Positions 16,734 to 24,755 of a DNA stretch of 64,000 nt are shown one piece after another (position 1 is the first letter of the stretch; the number at the start of each line of letters is the position of its first letter). The position numbers and the translations under genes were made by a program. The DNA is from Nonomuraea aurantiaca (GTDB lineage Bacteria; Actinomycetota; Actinomycetes; Streptosporangiales; Streptosporangiaceae): positions 62,001 through 126,000 of the forward strand of contig NZ_JAIWNB010000008.1 in NCBI RefSeq assembly GCF_020215705.1. The letters run 5' to 3'. The notes beneath the pieces are model-generated. The model saw only the letters and a program-made list of their open reading frames with translations. It searched no databases and was not told the origin of the DNA.

Positions 16734-16769
16734 GGAGCAGTGCTCCAAATATATGCGGGGCACTGCTCC
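16734..16769. promoter_or_regulatory. Two palindromic TetR operators between oxidoreductase and TetR genes
   Basis: GGAGCAGTGCTCC at 16734-16746 is a 6-1-6 palindrome. A second copy with one deviation, GGGGCACTGCTCC, lies at 16757-16769, 23 bases centre to centre. Both sit in the divergent promoter region directly upstream of the TetR start, which is the usual place for a TetR repressor to control itself and its neighbour. Confidence 0.7.
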
Positions 16770-16790
16770 GCTTGTCAACTCAGGAGGCAT

Positions 16791-17381
16791 ATGCGAGCCG
16801 ACGCCAGGAAGAACTATGACCAGCTGCTCTCGGTCGCGCGTACGGTCGTGACCGAGCAAGGCGCCGACGCGTCGCTGCGCGACGTCGCCCGCAGGGCCGG
16901 CGTCGGGCTCGGCACGCTGTACCGTCACTTCCCGACGCGAGAGGCGTTGCTCGAGGCCATGCTCCGCGCGAGCTTCGACGAGCTGGCGGCACAGGCGAGC
17001 GAGCTCGAAACCTCGCCCTCGCCCGGGGATGCTCTCGTCTCGTGGCTACGCGACTGCGTCGCGACCACCCATGAGTATCGCGGCGTTGTGGCGCTGATGG
17101 TGGCCGCCATGGAGGACGCCGAGTCGGCGCTTCACGCTTCATGCGTCACGATGCGCGCGGCAGGCACGCGGCTGCTCACCCGCGCCCAGGCCGCGGGCAC
17201 AGCACGGACCGACATCGACGGCACCGACCTGTTCGCGCTGGCCGGGGCTCTCGCGTGGCTCAATGATCAACCCTCGCTCGCGCGACGCGCCGACCACCTG
17301 TTCGGCGTCATCGCGAGCTCGATTCTGACCGGCGCGGGAAGCGGCGACGCCGAGGGGAGAACGCCGCCCTCGGGACCGTAG
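16791..17381 (+). CDS. TetR/AcrR family regulator of the divergent oxidoreductase
   Basis: 196 residues; HTH at about 8-55 (LLSVARTVVTEQGADASLRDVARRAGVGLGTLYRHFPTREALLEAM). The C-terminal half resembles the SACE_7040-like TetR group, with an all-helical ligand pocket (VVALMVAAMEDAE, LFALAGALAWLND). The ATG at 16791 is preceded by AGGAGG at 16782-16787; the upstream start at 16671 would run back through the operators and is rejected. It is expected to repress itself and the oxidoreductase through the two GGAGCA-type palindromes. Confidence 0.9.
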   Translation: MRADARKNYDQLLSVARTVVTEQGADASLRDVARRAGVGLGTLYRHFPTREALLEAMLRASFDELAAQASELETSPSPGDALVSWLRDCVATTHEYRGVVALMVAAMEDAESALHASCVTMRAAGTRLLTRAQAAGTARTDIDGTDLFALAGALAWLNDQPSLARRADHLFGVIASSILTGAGSGDAEGRTPPSGP

Positions 17382-17445
17382 CCGAAAGCGTCACGTACGT
17401 GGAAGCCGCTTGCGCCCGCAAGATCATCCCAGTGAACATTTACTT

Positions 17446-18140
17446 GTGATGGCGAAGAGCAAACAGGCGCTGCTCGACGCGAGGGCCGAGGTGTTCGCCC
17501 GCCACGGCTGAAGGGCACCCGGATCCGCGAGATCGTCGAGCGGGCCGGCGTCAACGAGCGGATGATCTACGACCACTTCGGCAGCAAGGAAGGGCTCTAC
17601 CGGGCGGTCCTGGACGAGCAGAGCAGAGACATGGGAGCGGCGTGGCGGCCGGTTCTGGACCGGTTGACCGGCCAGGATCCGGTCGAGGCCACGCGCGTCG
17701 CGTTGCGGGCGTTCTTCGACCTGGTCTGCGAGCGCCCCCTGCTGGTGCCGCTGCTGCTGCACGAAGGGCTGGGCGAGGGAGAGATCCGGCCGCCGATCGA
17801 GCCGGCGGATCTGCCCGCCCCGTTGCGCGAGGTGTTCGAGCGCGGGCAGCGGGAGGGGGTCTTCCGGGCCGATGGCGACTTCGAGCTGTTCTACGTCAAC
17901 GCGATCTTCCTGCTGACCGTGCTTCCCGCCCTGCCCCGGCGGCTGACCGCCCTGGCCGGCGCCGGCACCGGGCAGGCACGGGCGCGGCACTACGGGCGCG
18001 ACGGCGCCTTCACCGACCAGCGTCCGGCGCCGTACTGGCAGACCAGCCCGGCCGAGCCGCACCCGCAACTGCTGCTGCCGCAGTGGCGCACCGAAGCCAT
18101 CCTGCGCTCCCTGCTGGGCCGCCTGGGCCTCACGCGCCCC
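17446..18140 (+). pseudogene. Frameshifted TetR regulator
   Basis: A TetR reading frame begins at GTG 17446/ATG 17449 (AKSKQALLDARAEVFARHG) but hits TGA at 17509. One missing base at that spot restores the normal continuation in the next frame (LKGTRIREIVERAGVNERMIYDHFGSKEGLYRAVL), which stays open through a TetR C-terminal domain (RVALRAFFDLVCERPLLVPLLLHEGL). The protein therefore cannot be made as a single chain unless the base is a sequencing error. After about 18140 the frame passes into unrelated sequence, and a piece of a different gene begins. Confidence 0.8.
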
Positions 18141-18154
18141 CGACGCCCCCCTGC

Positions 18155-18478
18155 CGCGACGCCACGGGGGCCACCGTGCGGCTCTTCGACATCTTCCGCG
18201 GCCCGCACTTCACCCCTGTGGGATTCGGCCTGAGCAGCCGAAGCCCGCTCGACGCCGTACGCGACGCCTGGCCCGGCCCCCTGCGTACCTGCCTGATCGC
18301 CGAAGCAGGCACGCTCACCGACGACAACGGCCACGCGGCCGACGCCTACGGCATCACCGGGGAGGCCATGGTGCTCGTACGTCCCGACGGCCATCTCGCC
18401 CTGACCGTCGAAGCCCACGAGAGCGCCGCCGTGCTGAACTACCTCGAGGCGTTGAAGGCCCTGCCGCCAGGACGGTGA
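18155..18478 (+). pseudogene. C-terminal remnant of an FAD-dependent aromatic monooxygenase
   Basis: About 107 codons in a different frame from the TetR relic. VRLFDIFRGPHFTPVGFGL, then AYGITGEAMVLVRPDGHLALTVEA, match the thioredoxin-like C-terminal domain of class A flavoprotein aromatic hydroxylases. The whole FAD and substrate domains are absent, and there is no start codon context, so this is a fragment joined to the TetR relic by deletion or recombination. Confidence 0.7.
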
Positions 18479-18499
18479 AACAGCTCGGGGCCGCGACGG

Positions 18500-19294
18500 T
18501 CATGCCTGGCCGAGGTCGGCGCAGTGGGTGATCGTCGCGTCGTCCGCCGCCACCGCGTGGCGCGCCTCCGCCTGCCGTACACGATGGATGATCTCGGCGA
18601 GTCCGCTCGCCGCCAGGACGGCCATGACCTGTGGCCAGTCGGCGAGCTGGAACCGGTCCACGATGCGGCTGGCTCCGTTGCTGAGCAGGACGGCGCCGGC
18701 CAGCTCGGAGATCGGACAGCTTCCAGTGATCGCCTCGTCCGCCGCGCGGGGGTCGTCCTTGGCCACCCAGAAGCCGCCCGGTCGGTTCCGGTGGGCGCGC
18801 AGGTCTCGGAGGATGCGGTGGTAGTCGTCGCCGCCCTCGGCGGCGGCCTTGAGCGCGGGCTCGTACGACCGGCTGATGATCACCTCGCGCGGGTCGGAGA
18901 CGACGAGCGGCGCATCCTCAGCCCTGTCGAGCACGAGGACCGCGTCGCCGAGCACCAGGTACTCCAAGAGGCCGTCGGACAGGCGCAGGACGGCCACGGC
19001 CGCCGACGGGCTGATGGGATCGGCGACGTCGCAGGTGTCGCGGTGATCGTCGGTCACCTGCTCGATGGCGGCGGCGAGCAGCGCCGGAAGGCCGCGGTCC
19101 CCTACGAGCGGCAAGAGGCTGAGCAGGCTGCCTCCCAGGCGGCCGGCGTACCAGGCCACGCCGTGGCGGCAGGTCGATTCGCCGCCGGGGATGCCGGCGC
19201 CGTCGACCAGCACCGCCGCCGTCGGTACGGCGCCGGTGAAGTCCTCGTTCGCGCGGCCGGTCCCTTTCGCGACGCTCGTCATCGTCACCCGCAT
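18500..19294 (-). CDS. Protein phosphatase 2C-like protein
   Basis: 264 residues with PP2C-type landmarks: NEDFTG near residue 16 and VLVDGAG near 28 (metal-binding acidic residues), SAAVAVLRLSDGLLEYLVLGDAVLVLD in the core, AVLLSNGASRIVD near 207 and ADDATITH at the C-terminus. It should be a metal-dependent Ser/Thr phosphatase, although the metal set looks reduced relative to canonical members (the usual DG-D becomes NGAS at one site). It follows the TetR gene at 19353 on the same strand with a 58-base gap. Target proteins are not identifiable. Confidence 0.75.
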   Translation of the reverse strand: MRVTMTSVAKGTGRANEDFTGAVPTAAVLVDGAGIPGGESTCRHGVAWYAGRLGGSLLSLLPLVGDRGLPALLAAAIEQVTDDHRDTCDVADPISPSAAVAVLRLSDGLLEYLVLGDAVLVLDRAEDAPLVVSDPREVIISRSYEPALKAAAEGGDDYHRILRDLRAHRNRPGGFWVAKDDPRAADEAITGSCPISELAGAVLLSNGASRIVDRFQLADWPQVMAVLAASGLAEIIHRVRQAEARHAVAADDATITHCADLGQA

Positions 19295-19352
19295 GTCCTG
19301 GCGCCCTCCCGTCGTTGTCTGCTCAGAGTCGTGACCAGCGCAGCCACCCAGG

Positions 19353-20006
19353 TCACGTGAGGTGCGGCAGGCCGCAGGCGAGGTCGTGTTCCAGGGTGCG
19401 GGCGTAGGACTCGACGGCGGCGACGATGTCTACGCTGTCGGGGTCGAGCAGCCACTGGGTCTGCAGGCCGTCGAGGGTGGCGAGGATTTCGGTGGCCTTG
19501 GCCGGCGGGTCGATGTCCGGGCGGGCGACGCCGGCGGCCTGGGCGGAGCGGATGTTGTCGGCCACGATGGCGCGCATCGCCCGGTAGCGTTCGACGAAAT
19601 GTTCGTGGCCGGGCGAGCCCGGCTCAAGGCTCTCGGCCACCAATACCGTGAACAGTTTGGCCAGCCCGGCCCGCTGCTTGTTGCGGCGCGCGAACTCCGG
19701 CAGGGCCCGAAGCCGCCCGGAGGGCTCCATGCCGAGCAGTTCCAGGGCGAACGCCTCGCTGTCCAGGTCGCGCCGCTCGATCACCGCCAGCAGCAGGCCC
19801 GCCTTGCTGCCGAAGTGGTGCAGCAGACCGGGCTCGGTGATGCCCGCCCGGGCCGCGACGTCGGCGAGCGAGGTGCCGCGGAAACCGCCGCGGGCGAACA
19901 TCTCGCCGGCCACCGTGATGATCTCTTCCCGCCGCAGGCGAGCGCGTTCCTGCCTGCCGGGTCCTTGCCTGCTCGGGGTCACGGTGTTAAACCTAACCCA
20001 ACTCAC
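19353..20006 (-). CDS. TetR/AcrR family regulator
   Basis: 217 residues; HTH at about 25-72 (IITVAGEMFARGGFRGTSLADVAARAGITEPGLLHHFGSKAGLLLAV), followed by a C-terminal domain with LFTVLVAESLEPGSPGHEHFVERY. The GTG at 20006 is the furthest start; a perfect palindromic operator begins at 20008, so the repressor would sit directly on its own translation start region. It is divergent from a secreted lipase gene (ATG 20062) and lies upstream of the PP2C-like gene on its own strand; either may be regulated. Confidence 0.88.
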   Translation of the reverse strand: MSWVRFNTVTPSRQGPGRQERARLRREEIITVAGEMFARGGFRGTSLADVAARAGITEPGLLHHFGSKAGLLLAVIERRDLDSEAFALELLGMEPSGRLRALPEFARRNKQRAGLAKLFTVLVAESLEPGSPGHEHFVERYRAMRAIVADNIRSAQAAGVARPDIDPPAKATEILATLDGLQTQWLLDPDSVDIVAAVESYARTLEHDLACGLPHLT

Positions 20007-20007
20007 C

Positions 20008-20023
20008 TACCGAGTACTAGGTA
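20008..20023. promoter_or_regulatory. Palindromic operator at the TetR/lipase divergent spacer
   Basis: TACCGAGTACTAGGTA reads TACC-N-AGTACT-N-GGTA, with perfect symmetry except for the two free positions. It abuts the TetR start codon and lies 39 bases before the lipase ATG. Binding of the adjacent TetR is inferred from position. Confidence 0.65.
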
Positions 20024-20061
20024 AGTGAACCCCTCTCCGGTACGAGTAGCGAGGTGCGACG

Positions 20062-20730
20062 ATGCCGCCGAGACCCCACCGCATCCGGCCCCTACTGATC
20101 ATCGCCGTCGCCCTGCTGGGCGGGCTCTGCACCGGTTCGCCGGCCCAGGGCGCGCAGCGGGAGCCGGTCATCCTGGTTCACGGCTGGAACGGCTCGCCCA
20201 CCGAGTTCACCCAGATGCGGACGGCGCTGGAGCAGGCCGGCTACCCGACGTACGCGATCGACCTGCCCGGCGAGGAGAACCTCGCCAACGCCCAGGCCAT
20301 CGCCGACCTGGTGGAGCAGGCCCGGAGCGAGCACGCCGGCAGCAAGGTCAGCCTCGTCGGGCACAGCATGGGAGGGCTGTCGGCACGGCATTACCTGAAG
20401 TTCCTCGGCGGCGCCGGCAAGACGCTCAGCTACATCTCGATGGGCACCTCGCAGCTGGGCTACTGGCCCGCCTGCCTGCTGCCGGCCGGGCAGGGCGGGC
20501 AGATGTGCCCGACCAGCGGCTTCATCGGCCGGCTCAACAGCGGCGACCCCACGCCGGACCCGGTCAGGTACACGTTGCTGACGAGCTCGCTCGACGAGAC
20601 GCGCAACGACGTCATCGCCGGTGTCTGGTGCCGGGCCGAATTCGCCGGCGTGCCGCACGCCGACGAACCGACGTCACCGGTGTTCATCGACGCCGTCCTC
20701 AGCGCCCTTGACGGGCGATGCCCGTCCTAG
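20062..20730 (+). CDS. Secreted triacylglycerol lipase-like alpha/beta hydrolase
   Basis: 222 residues with a signal peptide (RPHRIRP then hydrophobic core, cleavage near SPAQGA about residue 31). HG at 40-41 forms the oxyanion region, GHSMGG holds nucleophile Ser102, and the acid/His are likely within VIAGVWC and GVPHADEPTSP. Four cysteines outside the signal peptide suggest disulfides in an extracellular enzyme. The fold is that of small lipase class 2/Bacillus LipA-like lipases. GAGG precedes the ATG. Expression is probably linked to the divergent TetR. Confidence 0.88.
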   Translation: MPPRPHRIRPLLIIAVALLGGLCTGSPAQGAQREPVILVHGWNGSPTEFTQMRTALEQAGYPTYAIDLPGEENLANAQAIADLVEQARSEHAGSKVSLVGHSMGGLSARHYLKFLGGAGKTLSYISMGTSQLGYWPACLLPAGQGGQMCPTSGFIGRLNSGDPTPDPVRYTLLTSSLDETRNDVIAGVWCRAEFAGVPHADEPTSPVFIDAVLSALDGRCPS

Positions 20731-20761
20731 TGCCCGCTATAAATGCGATCGCTGATCAGGC

Positions 20762-21946
20762 GTGCGGCCTACTACTGTCGCGCGGGTGGGAAGTGATCCT
20801 CTGCCGTTGCTGTGGCTGTGCGGGCCGTCGGGTGTCGGGAAATCCTCGCTCGGCTGGGAGGTGTTCGCCCAGCTGAGCCGGGGCGGCGGCCGGGCGGCGT
20901 TCGTCGACGCCGACCAGATCAGCCTGTGTCACCCTCTGCCGGAGAGCGGCACCCATCGGATCCGGGCGCGGAGCCTGGCCGCGATGTGGCCCAACTTCCG
21001 GGAGCAGGGGGCACAGTGCGTGGTCCTGTCGGGTTTCGTCGACAGCGCTGAGGAGATCAGCGAGTACGCGCGGCGTCTCCCGGACGCCGCCTTCACCGTG
21101 TGCCGGCTGCGCGTGAGCACCGGTGAGCTCAAGGAGCGCTTTCTCGGCCGGGGATGGCGTCCCGACCTGGTGGCGGAGGCCCTCGCCGAGGCGGCGGCGC
21201 TGGAGCGCAGTGACTTCGCCGACCTGTGCCTGGACACCGGCGGGCTTACCGTGCCCGAGGCGGCCCGGATGGTCCGCGAGCGGGCCGGTGGATGGCCGCC
21301 TCTCGGCTCTGGTGGAGGGTCGCCTCCCGGCCCGCCCGTCGGCTCCGTTTCCCGCCCGGCCGCATCGCTCGCCTTTGACCCGGTCCCGGTGCTGTGGTTC
21401 TCCGGCGCCACCGCGGTGGGGAAGTCGACCGTCGGCTATGAGGTCTTCTCGCAGATCGTCCGGACCGGCGTACGAGCTGCCTATGTGGATCTCAAACAGA
21501 TCGGCGCGTTACGTCCCGCCGCGGACGACGACCCGGACGGCCATCGCCTCAAGGCGCGCAATCTCGCGGCCCTCTGGGCCGGATACCGCGAGGCCGAGGC
21601 CCGGTGCCTGGTCGTCTCCGGGCACGCCGACGGGGACGACATCGTCCGCGACTACGCCGAGCTGCTTCCCGGAGCGGCGCTGACGGTGTGCCGCCTGCAC
21701 GCCGAGCCCGCGACGCTGGCCGAGCGCGTCACGCTGCGCGGCCGGGGAGGGGGGCCGGCGATACCGGGCGATGAGCTGAAGGGGCTGGGCCCCGAAGCCC
21801 TGCACCGCGTCGCCGAACGGGCGGCGCGCGAGGCCTCGGCGCTCGACCGCGCCGGAGCGGGTGACCTGCGTATCGACACGGAAGACCGGTCGGCGCAAGA
21901 GGTGGCCGAAGAGGTTCGGGCGCTCATCGGCGACTGGCCGAACTGA
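20762..21946 (+). CDS. Tandem P-loop ATP-binding protein (duplicated kinase-like domain)
   Basis: 394 residues made of two homologous P-loop domains. Domain 1 has GPSGVGKSS at 21-29 and FVDADQI at 48-54; domain 2 has GATAVGKST at 215-223 and YVDLKQI at 241-247. Both continue with a similar order (RARSLAAMWPNFRE and KARNLAALWAGYRE; CVVLSGFVD and CLVVSGHAD; FTVCRLRVS and LTVCRLHAE). A Gly/Pro-rich linker covers about 178-202. The layout resembles adenylylsulfate- or nucleoside-kinase-like folds, but no substrate motif is recognisable. GTG at 20762; another in-frame GTG at 20786 is possible. Probably arose by internal duplication. Confidence 0.75.
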   Translation: MRPTTVARVGSDPLPLLWLCGPSGVGKSSLGWEVFAQLSRGGGRAAFVDADQISLCHPLPESGTHRIRARSLAAMWPNFREQGAQCVVLSGFVDSAEEISEYARRLPDAAFTVCRLRVSTGELKERFLGRGWRPDLVAEALAEAAALERSDFADLCLDTGGLTVPEAARMVRERAGGWPPLGSGGGSPPGPPVGSVSRPAASLAFDPVPVLWFSGATAVGKSTVGYEVFSQIVRTGVRAAYVDLKQIGALRPAADDDPDGHRLKARNLAALWAGYREAEARCLVVSGHADGDDIVRDYAELLPGAALTVCRLHAEPATLAERVTLRGRGGGPAIPGDELKGLGPEALHRVAERAAREASALDRAGAGDLRIDTEDRSAQEVAEEVRALIGDWPN

Positions 21947-21976
21947 GCCGAACCGAACGGCGCCGAGCGCCAGCAG

Positions 21977-22034
21977 TTGACATCCGCCACCCCCATAGGA
22001 TAGTTGTGCTATCCAATGCTAGATAGTGCAACTA
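21977..22034 (+). promoter_or_regulatory. Promoter with overlapping inverted repeat upstream of the DoxX-like gene
   Basis: TTGACA lies at 21977-21982 with GATAGT 16 bases further on. Over and beyond the minus-10 region there is an inverted repeat, TAGTTGTGCTATC (22001-22013) and GATAGTGCAACTA (22022-22034), 11 of 13 positions symmetric, separated by 8 bases; a nested GGATAG-N5-CTATCC is also present. This is the geometry of a repressor operator covering a promoter. No regulator gene is adjacent. Confidence 0.55.
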
Positions 22035-22051
22035 CCCAATGGGGAGATGTA

Positions 22052-22561
22052 GTGGAGACGAGCATCGTTCTGGTGGTGGCCCTGCTGGGCTTGCGCGCGC
22101 TGGGGGCCTTCGGGGTCGGCCGGTTCGCCTCGTGGCCGGTCAGTGCGGCGCATGCGCTGGCCGTCATGCTCTTCATGACGGCCAGCGCGCACTTCGTCCC
22201 GGACAGCGTCACGGTCATGCCCACCCACGGAGACCTCGTCCGCATGGTGCCGCCCTTCGTGCCCTTCGCCGACGCGGTGGTCTACCTGACCGGCGTGCTG
22301 GAGCTCATGGGGGCGGTGGGGCTGATCATCACCAGGACGCGCTGGTCGGCCGGGATCGGGCTGGTCGCTCTCTTCGTGCTCCTGCTGCCGGCCAACATCT
22401 ACGCCGCGCTGGCCGACGTGCCCTTCCACGGCGGCGAGGCGTCCCCCTTGTGGCTGCGGGTTCCCGAGCAGGTTCTCTACATCGCCGTCGCGCTCTGGGG
22501 CATCCGCTCGGCGCCGCGCGGGTGGCCGCTGCCGCTTCGCCTGGGTTACGGCACGTCGTAG
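22052..22561 (+). CDS. DoxX-like integral membrane protein
   Basis: 169 residues with about four transmembrane helices (VLVVALLGLRALGAFGV, AALAHALAVMLF-type segment, VYLTGVLELMGAVGLI, IGLVALFVLLLPANIYA) and the ELMGAVGLI segment typical of DoxX/DoxD-like proteins. The family is associated with thiosulfate/quinone or oxidative-stress functions, not firmly assigned here. GTG at 22052 preceded by GGGGAGA is preferred over an in-frame start at 22004, which would lie inside the operator-like repeat. The SBP56 gene follows 122 bases downstream on the same strand; both could concern sulfur compounds (inference). Confidence 0.75.
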   Translation: METSIVLVVALLGLRALGAFGVGRFASWPVSAAHALAVMLFMTASAHFVPDSVTVMPTHGDLVRMVPPFVPFADAVVYLTGVLELMGAVGLIITRTRWSAGIGLVALFVLLLPANIYAALADVPFHGGEASPLWLRVPEQVLYIAVALWGIRSAPRGWPLPLRLGYGTS

Positions 22562-22683
22562 GTCATGTCGTACCTGGCGGCGATGAGGTCGAGCCTTCCA
22601 CCCCCCGCCGCCTTTCGCGATCCTTTCGAAAACGTGCCCAATACCCTGTTGACCGTGTAGGGAATTGGTGGATACGTGAAGGG

Positions 22684-24075
22684 ATGAGCCTCTGGACCCC
22701 GGACCCCACGTTCTATCCTTCGCCCAGGGACGCGGCCGGCGCACCCGCCGAGAAACTGGCCTACGTCGCCGCCTTCGACCGGTCGGCGACCAGGCCGGAC
22801 GCGCTGGCCGTACTCGACACCGACGCCGCCTCACCGCACTACGGCCAAGTGGTGGGCTGGAGCGACCTGCCCAACACCGGCGACGAGCTGCACCACTTCG
22901 GCTGGAACGCCTGCAGCACCGCGCTGTGCCCCAGCGCCCCGCACCCGCATGTCGAACGCCGCTACCTCATCGTGCCGGGACTGCGCTCCTCACGCATCCA
23001 CGTCTTCGACACCAAGGACCGCATCAGCCCGCAACTGGTCAAGGTCATCGAGGCCGACGAGCTGGCCAAGCGGGCCGGCTACTCCCGGCCCCACACCGTG
23101 CACTGCGGGCCCGGCGGGATCTACCTGTCCGCGCTCGGCGGCGCCGACGGCAACGACGGGCCCGGCGGGATCGCGCTGCTCGACCACACCACGTTCGAGG
23201 TGCTCGAGCGCTGGGAGGCCGACCGGGGGCCGCAGTACCTCGCCTACGACTTCTGGTGGCACATCAACCATGACGTGCTGATCACCTCCGAGTGGGGCAC
23301 CCCGTCGATGGTCGAGAACGGCGTGGTGGGGGAGCTGCTGCTCGGCCGCAAGTACGGCCACAAGCTGCACTTCTGGGACCTGCGCAAGCGCAAGCACGTC
23401 CAGGAGGTCGACCTGGGCGAGGAGCACCAGATGGTCCTGGAGCTGCGCCCGGCGCACGACCCCACCCGCACCTACGGCTTCGCCGGAGTCGTCACCAGCA
23501 CCGCGGACCTGTCGGCCTCGGTCTGGCTCTGGTTCCACGAGGACGGCCGCTGGCAGGCCCGCAAGGTGATCTCCATTCCCGCCGAGCCCGCGAGCGCCGA
23601 CCTGCTGCCGCCCGTCCTGCGGCCCTTCGGCGCCGTGCCACCCCTGGTCACCGACCTCGACCTGTCGGTCGACGACCAGCGCCTGTACGTCTCCTGCTGG
23701 GGCACCGGCGAGATCAAGCAGTACGACGTGTCGGACCCGGCCAACCCCGCCGAGCTGGGCTCCCTCAGGATCGGCGGCATCGCCCGGCAGACGCCCCACC
23801 CCGCCCAGCCGTCACTGCCGCTTCGGGGCGGCCCGCAGATGGTCGAGATCAGCCGCGACGGCCGCCGCGTCTACCTCACCAACTCCCTGTACGGCGCCTG
23901 GGACGACCAGTTCTACCCCGAGGGCGTCGGCGCCTGGATGGCCAAGATCGACACCGAGTCCTTCACCTTCGACACCCGCTTCTTCCCGCACGGCGAGGCC
24001 TTCCGCGGCCTACGCCCCCACCAGGTACGCCTGCAGGGCGGCGACGCCTCCTCCGACTCCTACTGCTACCCGTGA
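22684..24075 (+). CDS. Selenium-binding protein SBP56 / methanethiol oxidase family
   Basis: 463 residues, full length for SBP56 proteins, which are beta-propellers; characterised bacterial homologues oxidise methanethiol to formaldehyde, H2S and H2O2 using a metal. Conserved landmarks are DELHHFGWNACSTALC (His pair and Cys pair), SRPHTVHCGPGGIYLSALG, FWWHINHDVLITSEWGTP, LYVSCWGTGEIKQYDVSDP and GGPQMVEISRDGRRVY near the end. No signal peptide, so cytoplasmic. The ATG at 22684 has purines directly against it; TTGACC at 22649 with GATAC about 16 bases later suggests a start close to the ATG and possibly leaderless translation. The stop overlaps the next gene. Confidence 0.9.
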   Translation: MSLWTPDPTFYPSPRDAAGAPAEKLAYVAAFDRSATRPDALAVLDTDAASPHYGQVVGWSDLPNTGDELHHFGWNACSTALCPSAPHPHVERRYLIVPGLRSSRIHVFDTKDRISPQLVKVIEADELAKRAGYSRPHTVHCGPGGIYLSALGGADGNDGPGGIALLDHTTFEVLERWEADRGPQYLAYDFWWHINHDVLITSEWGTPSMVENGVVGELLLGRKYGHKLHFWDLRKRKHVQEVDLGEEHQMVLELRPAHDPTRTYGFAGVVTSTADLSASVWLWFHEDGRWQARKVISIPAEPASADLLPPVLRPFGAVPPLVTDLDLSVDDQRLYVSCWGTGEIKQYDVSDPANPAELGSLRIGGIARQTPHPAQPSLPLRGGPQMVEISRDGRRVYLTNSLYGAWDDQFYPEGVGAWMAKIDTESFTFDTRFFPHGEAFRGLRPHQVRLQGGDASSDSYCYP

Positions 24076-24671
24076 CCATCGCCACCGTGCTCTTGCTGGG
24101 CGCCTTCCACGGCCTGAACCCGGCCATGGGCTGGCTCTTCGCCGTCGCCCGCGGCCTGCAGGAGCGCAGCAGGGACCTGCTGCTGCAGTCGCTGCCGGTC
24201 ATCGCGCTGGGCCACCTGGGCTCGGTCGCCATGGTCGCGCTGGTCGTCGGCGTCACCGGCTCGCTGGTCACCGGCCGGGTGCTGTCGATCGGCGGCGGGG
24301 TGGTGCTGGTCGGGTTCGGCCTGTGGCGGCTGCTGTCCACCCGGCACTTCCGCTGGGTGGGGATGCGGCTGTCGCTGTGGCAGCTGGCCGGCTGGTCGTT
24401 CCTGATGTCCTCGGCCCATGGCGCCGGCCTGATGCTGCTGCCCGTCTTCACCGGCCTGCACGCTCCCGGCCACGAGGGGCACGCCCTGACGGGCGGGCTG
24501 GCGGTGGCCGCGCTGCACACGCTGGCGATGTTCGCGGTGGCGGGCGTCATCGCCGTGGTGGTGTACGAGGTGGCCGGGCTCACGGTGCTGCGGCGCGCCT
24601 GGTTCAACCTGGACCGCATGTGGGCGCTGGCCCTCGTGGGCGCGGGGGTGATCACCCTGGTCCAGGCCTGA
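24072..24671 (+). CDS. Polytopic membrane protein coupled to SBP56
   Basis: 199 residues, about six hydrophobic segments. The GTG start overlaps the SBP56 stop (GTGA), so the two are translationally coupled. Repeated-looking motifs GAFHGLNPAMGWLF near residue 9 and SSAHGAGLMLLP near 112 resemble the H-G-x-x-P and His motifs of NicO/UreH/LysE-like metal or small-molecule transporters. A role in metal supply to, or product export from, the SBP56 enzyme is inferred from coupling only. Confidence 0.7.
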   Translation: MTIATVLLLGAFHGLNPAMGWLFAVARGLQERSRDLLLQSLPVIALGHLGSVAMVALVVGVTGSLVTGRVLSIGGGVVLVGFGLWRLLSTRHFRWVGMRLSLWQLAGWSFLMSSAHGAGLMLLPVFTGLHAPGHEGHALTGGLAVAALHTLAMFAVAGVIAVVVYEVAGLTVLRRAWFNLDRMWALALVGAGVITLVQA

Positions 24672-24693
24672 TCGCCTGCTGCTCCTGGAGAGT

Positions 24694-24720
24694 TGTCACA
24701 TCGGTCGTGTCCGGTTGGTC
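24694..24720 (+). promoter_or_regulatory. Candidate ECF41 promoter of the second SigJ-like gene
   Basis: TGTCACA at 24694-24700 is followed by 16 bases and GGTC at 24717-24720, 36 bases before the sigma ATG. This has the same minus-35 and spacing as the two sites at 14.5 kb but a different minus-10 (GGTC against GATC). Confidence 0.65.
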
Positions 24721-24755
24721 AGTGCTATGACTTGCCTTGACGGAGGAATGTGACG

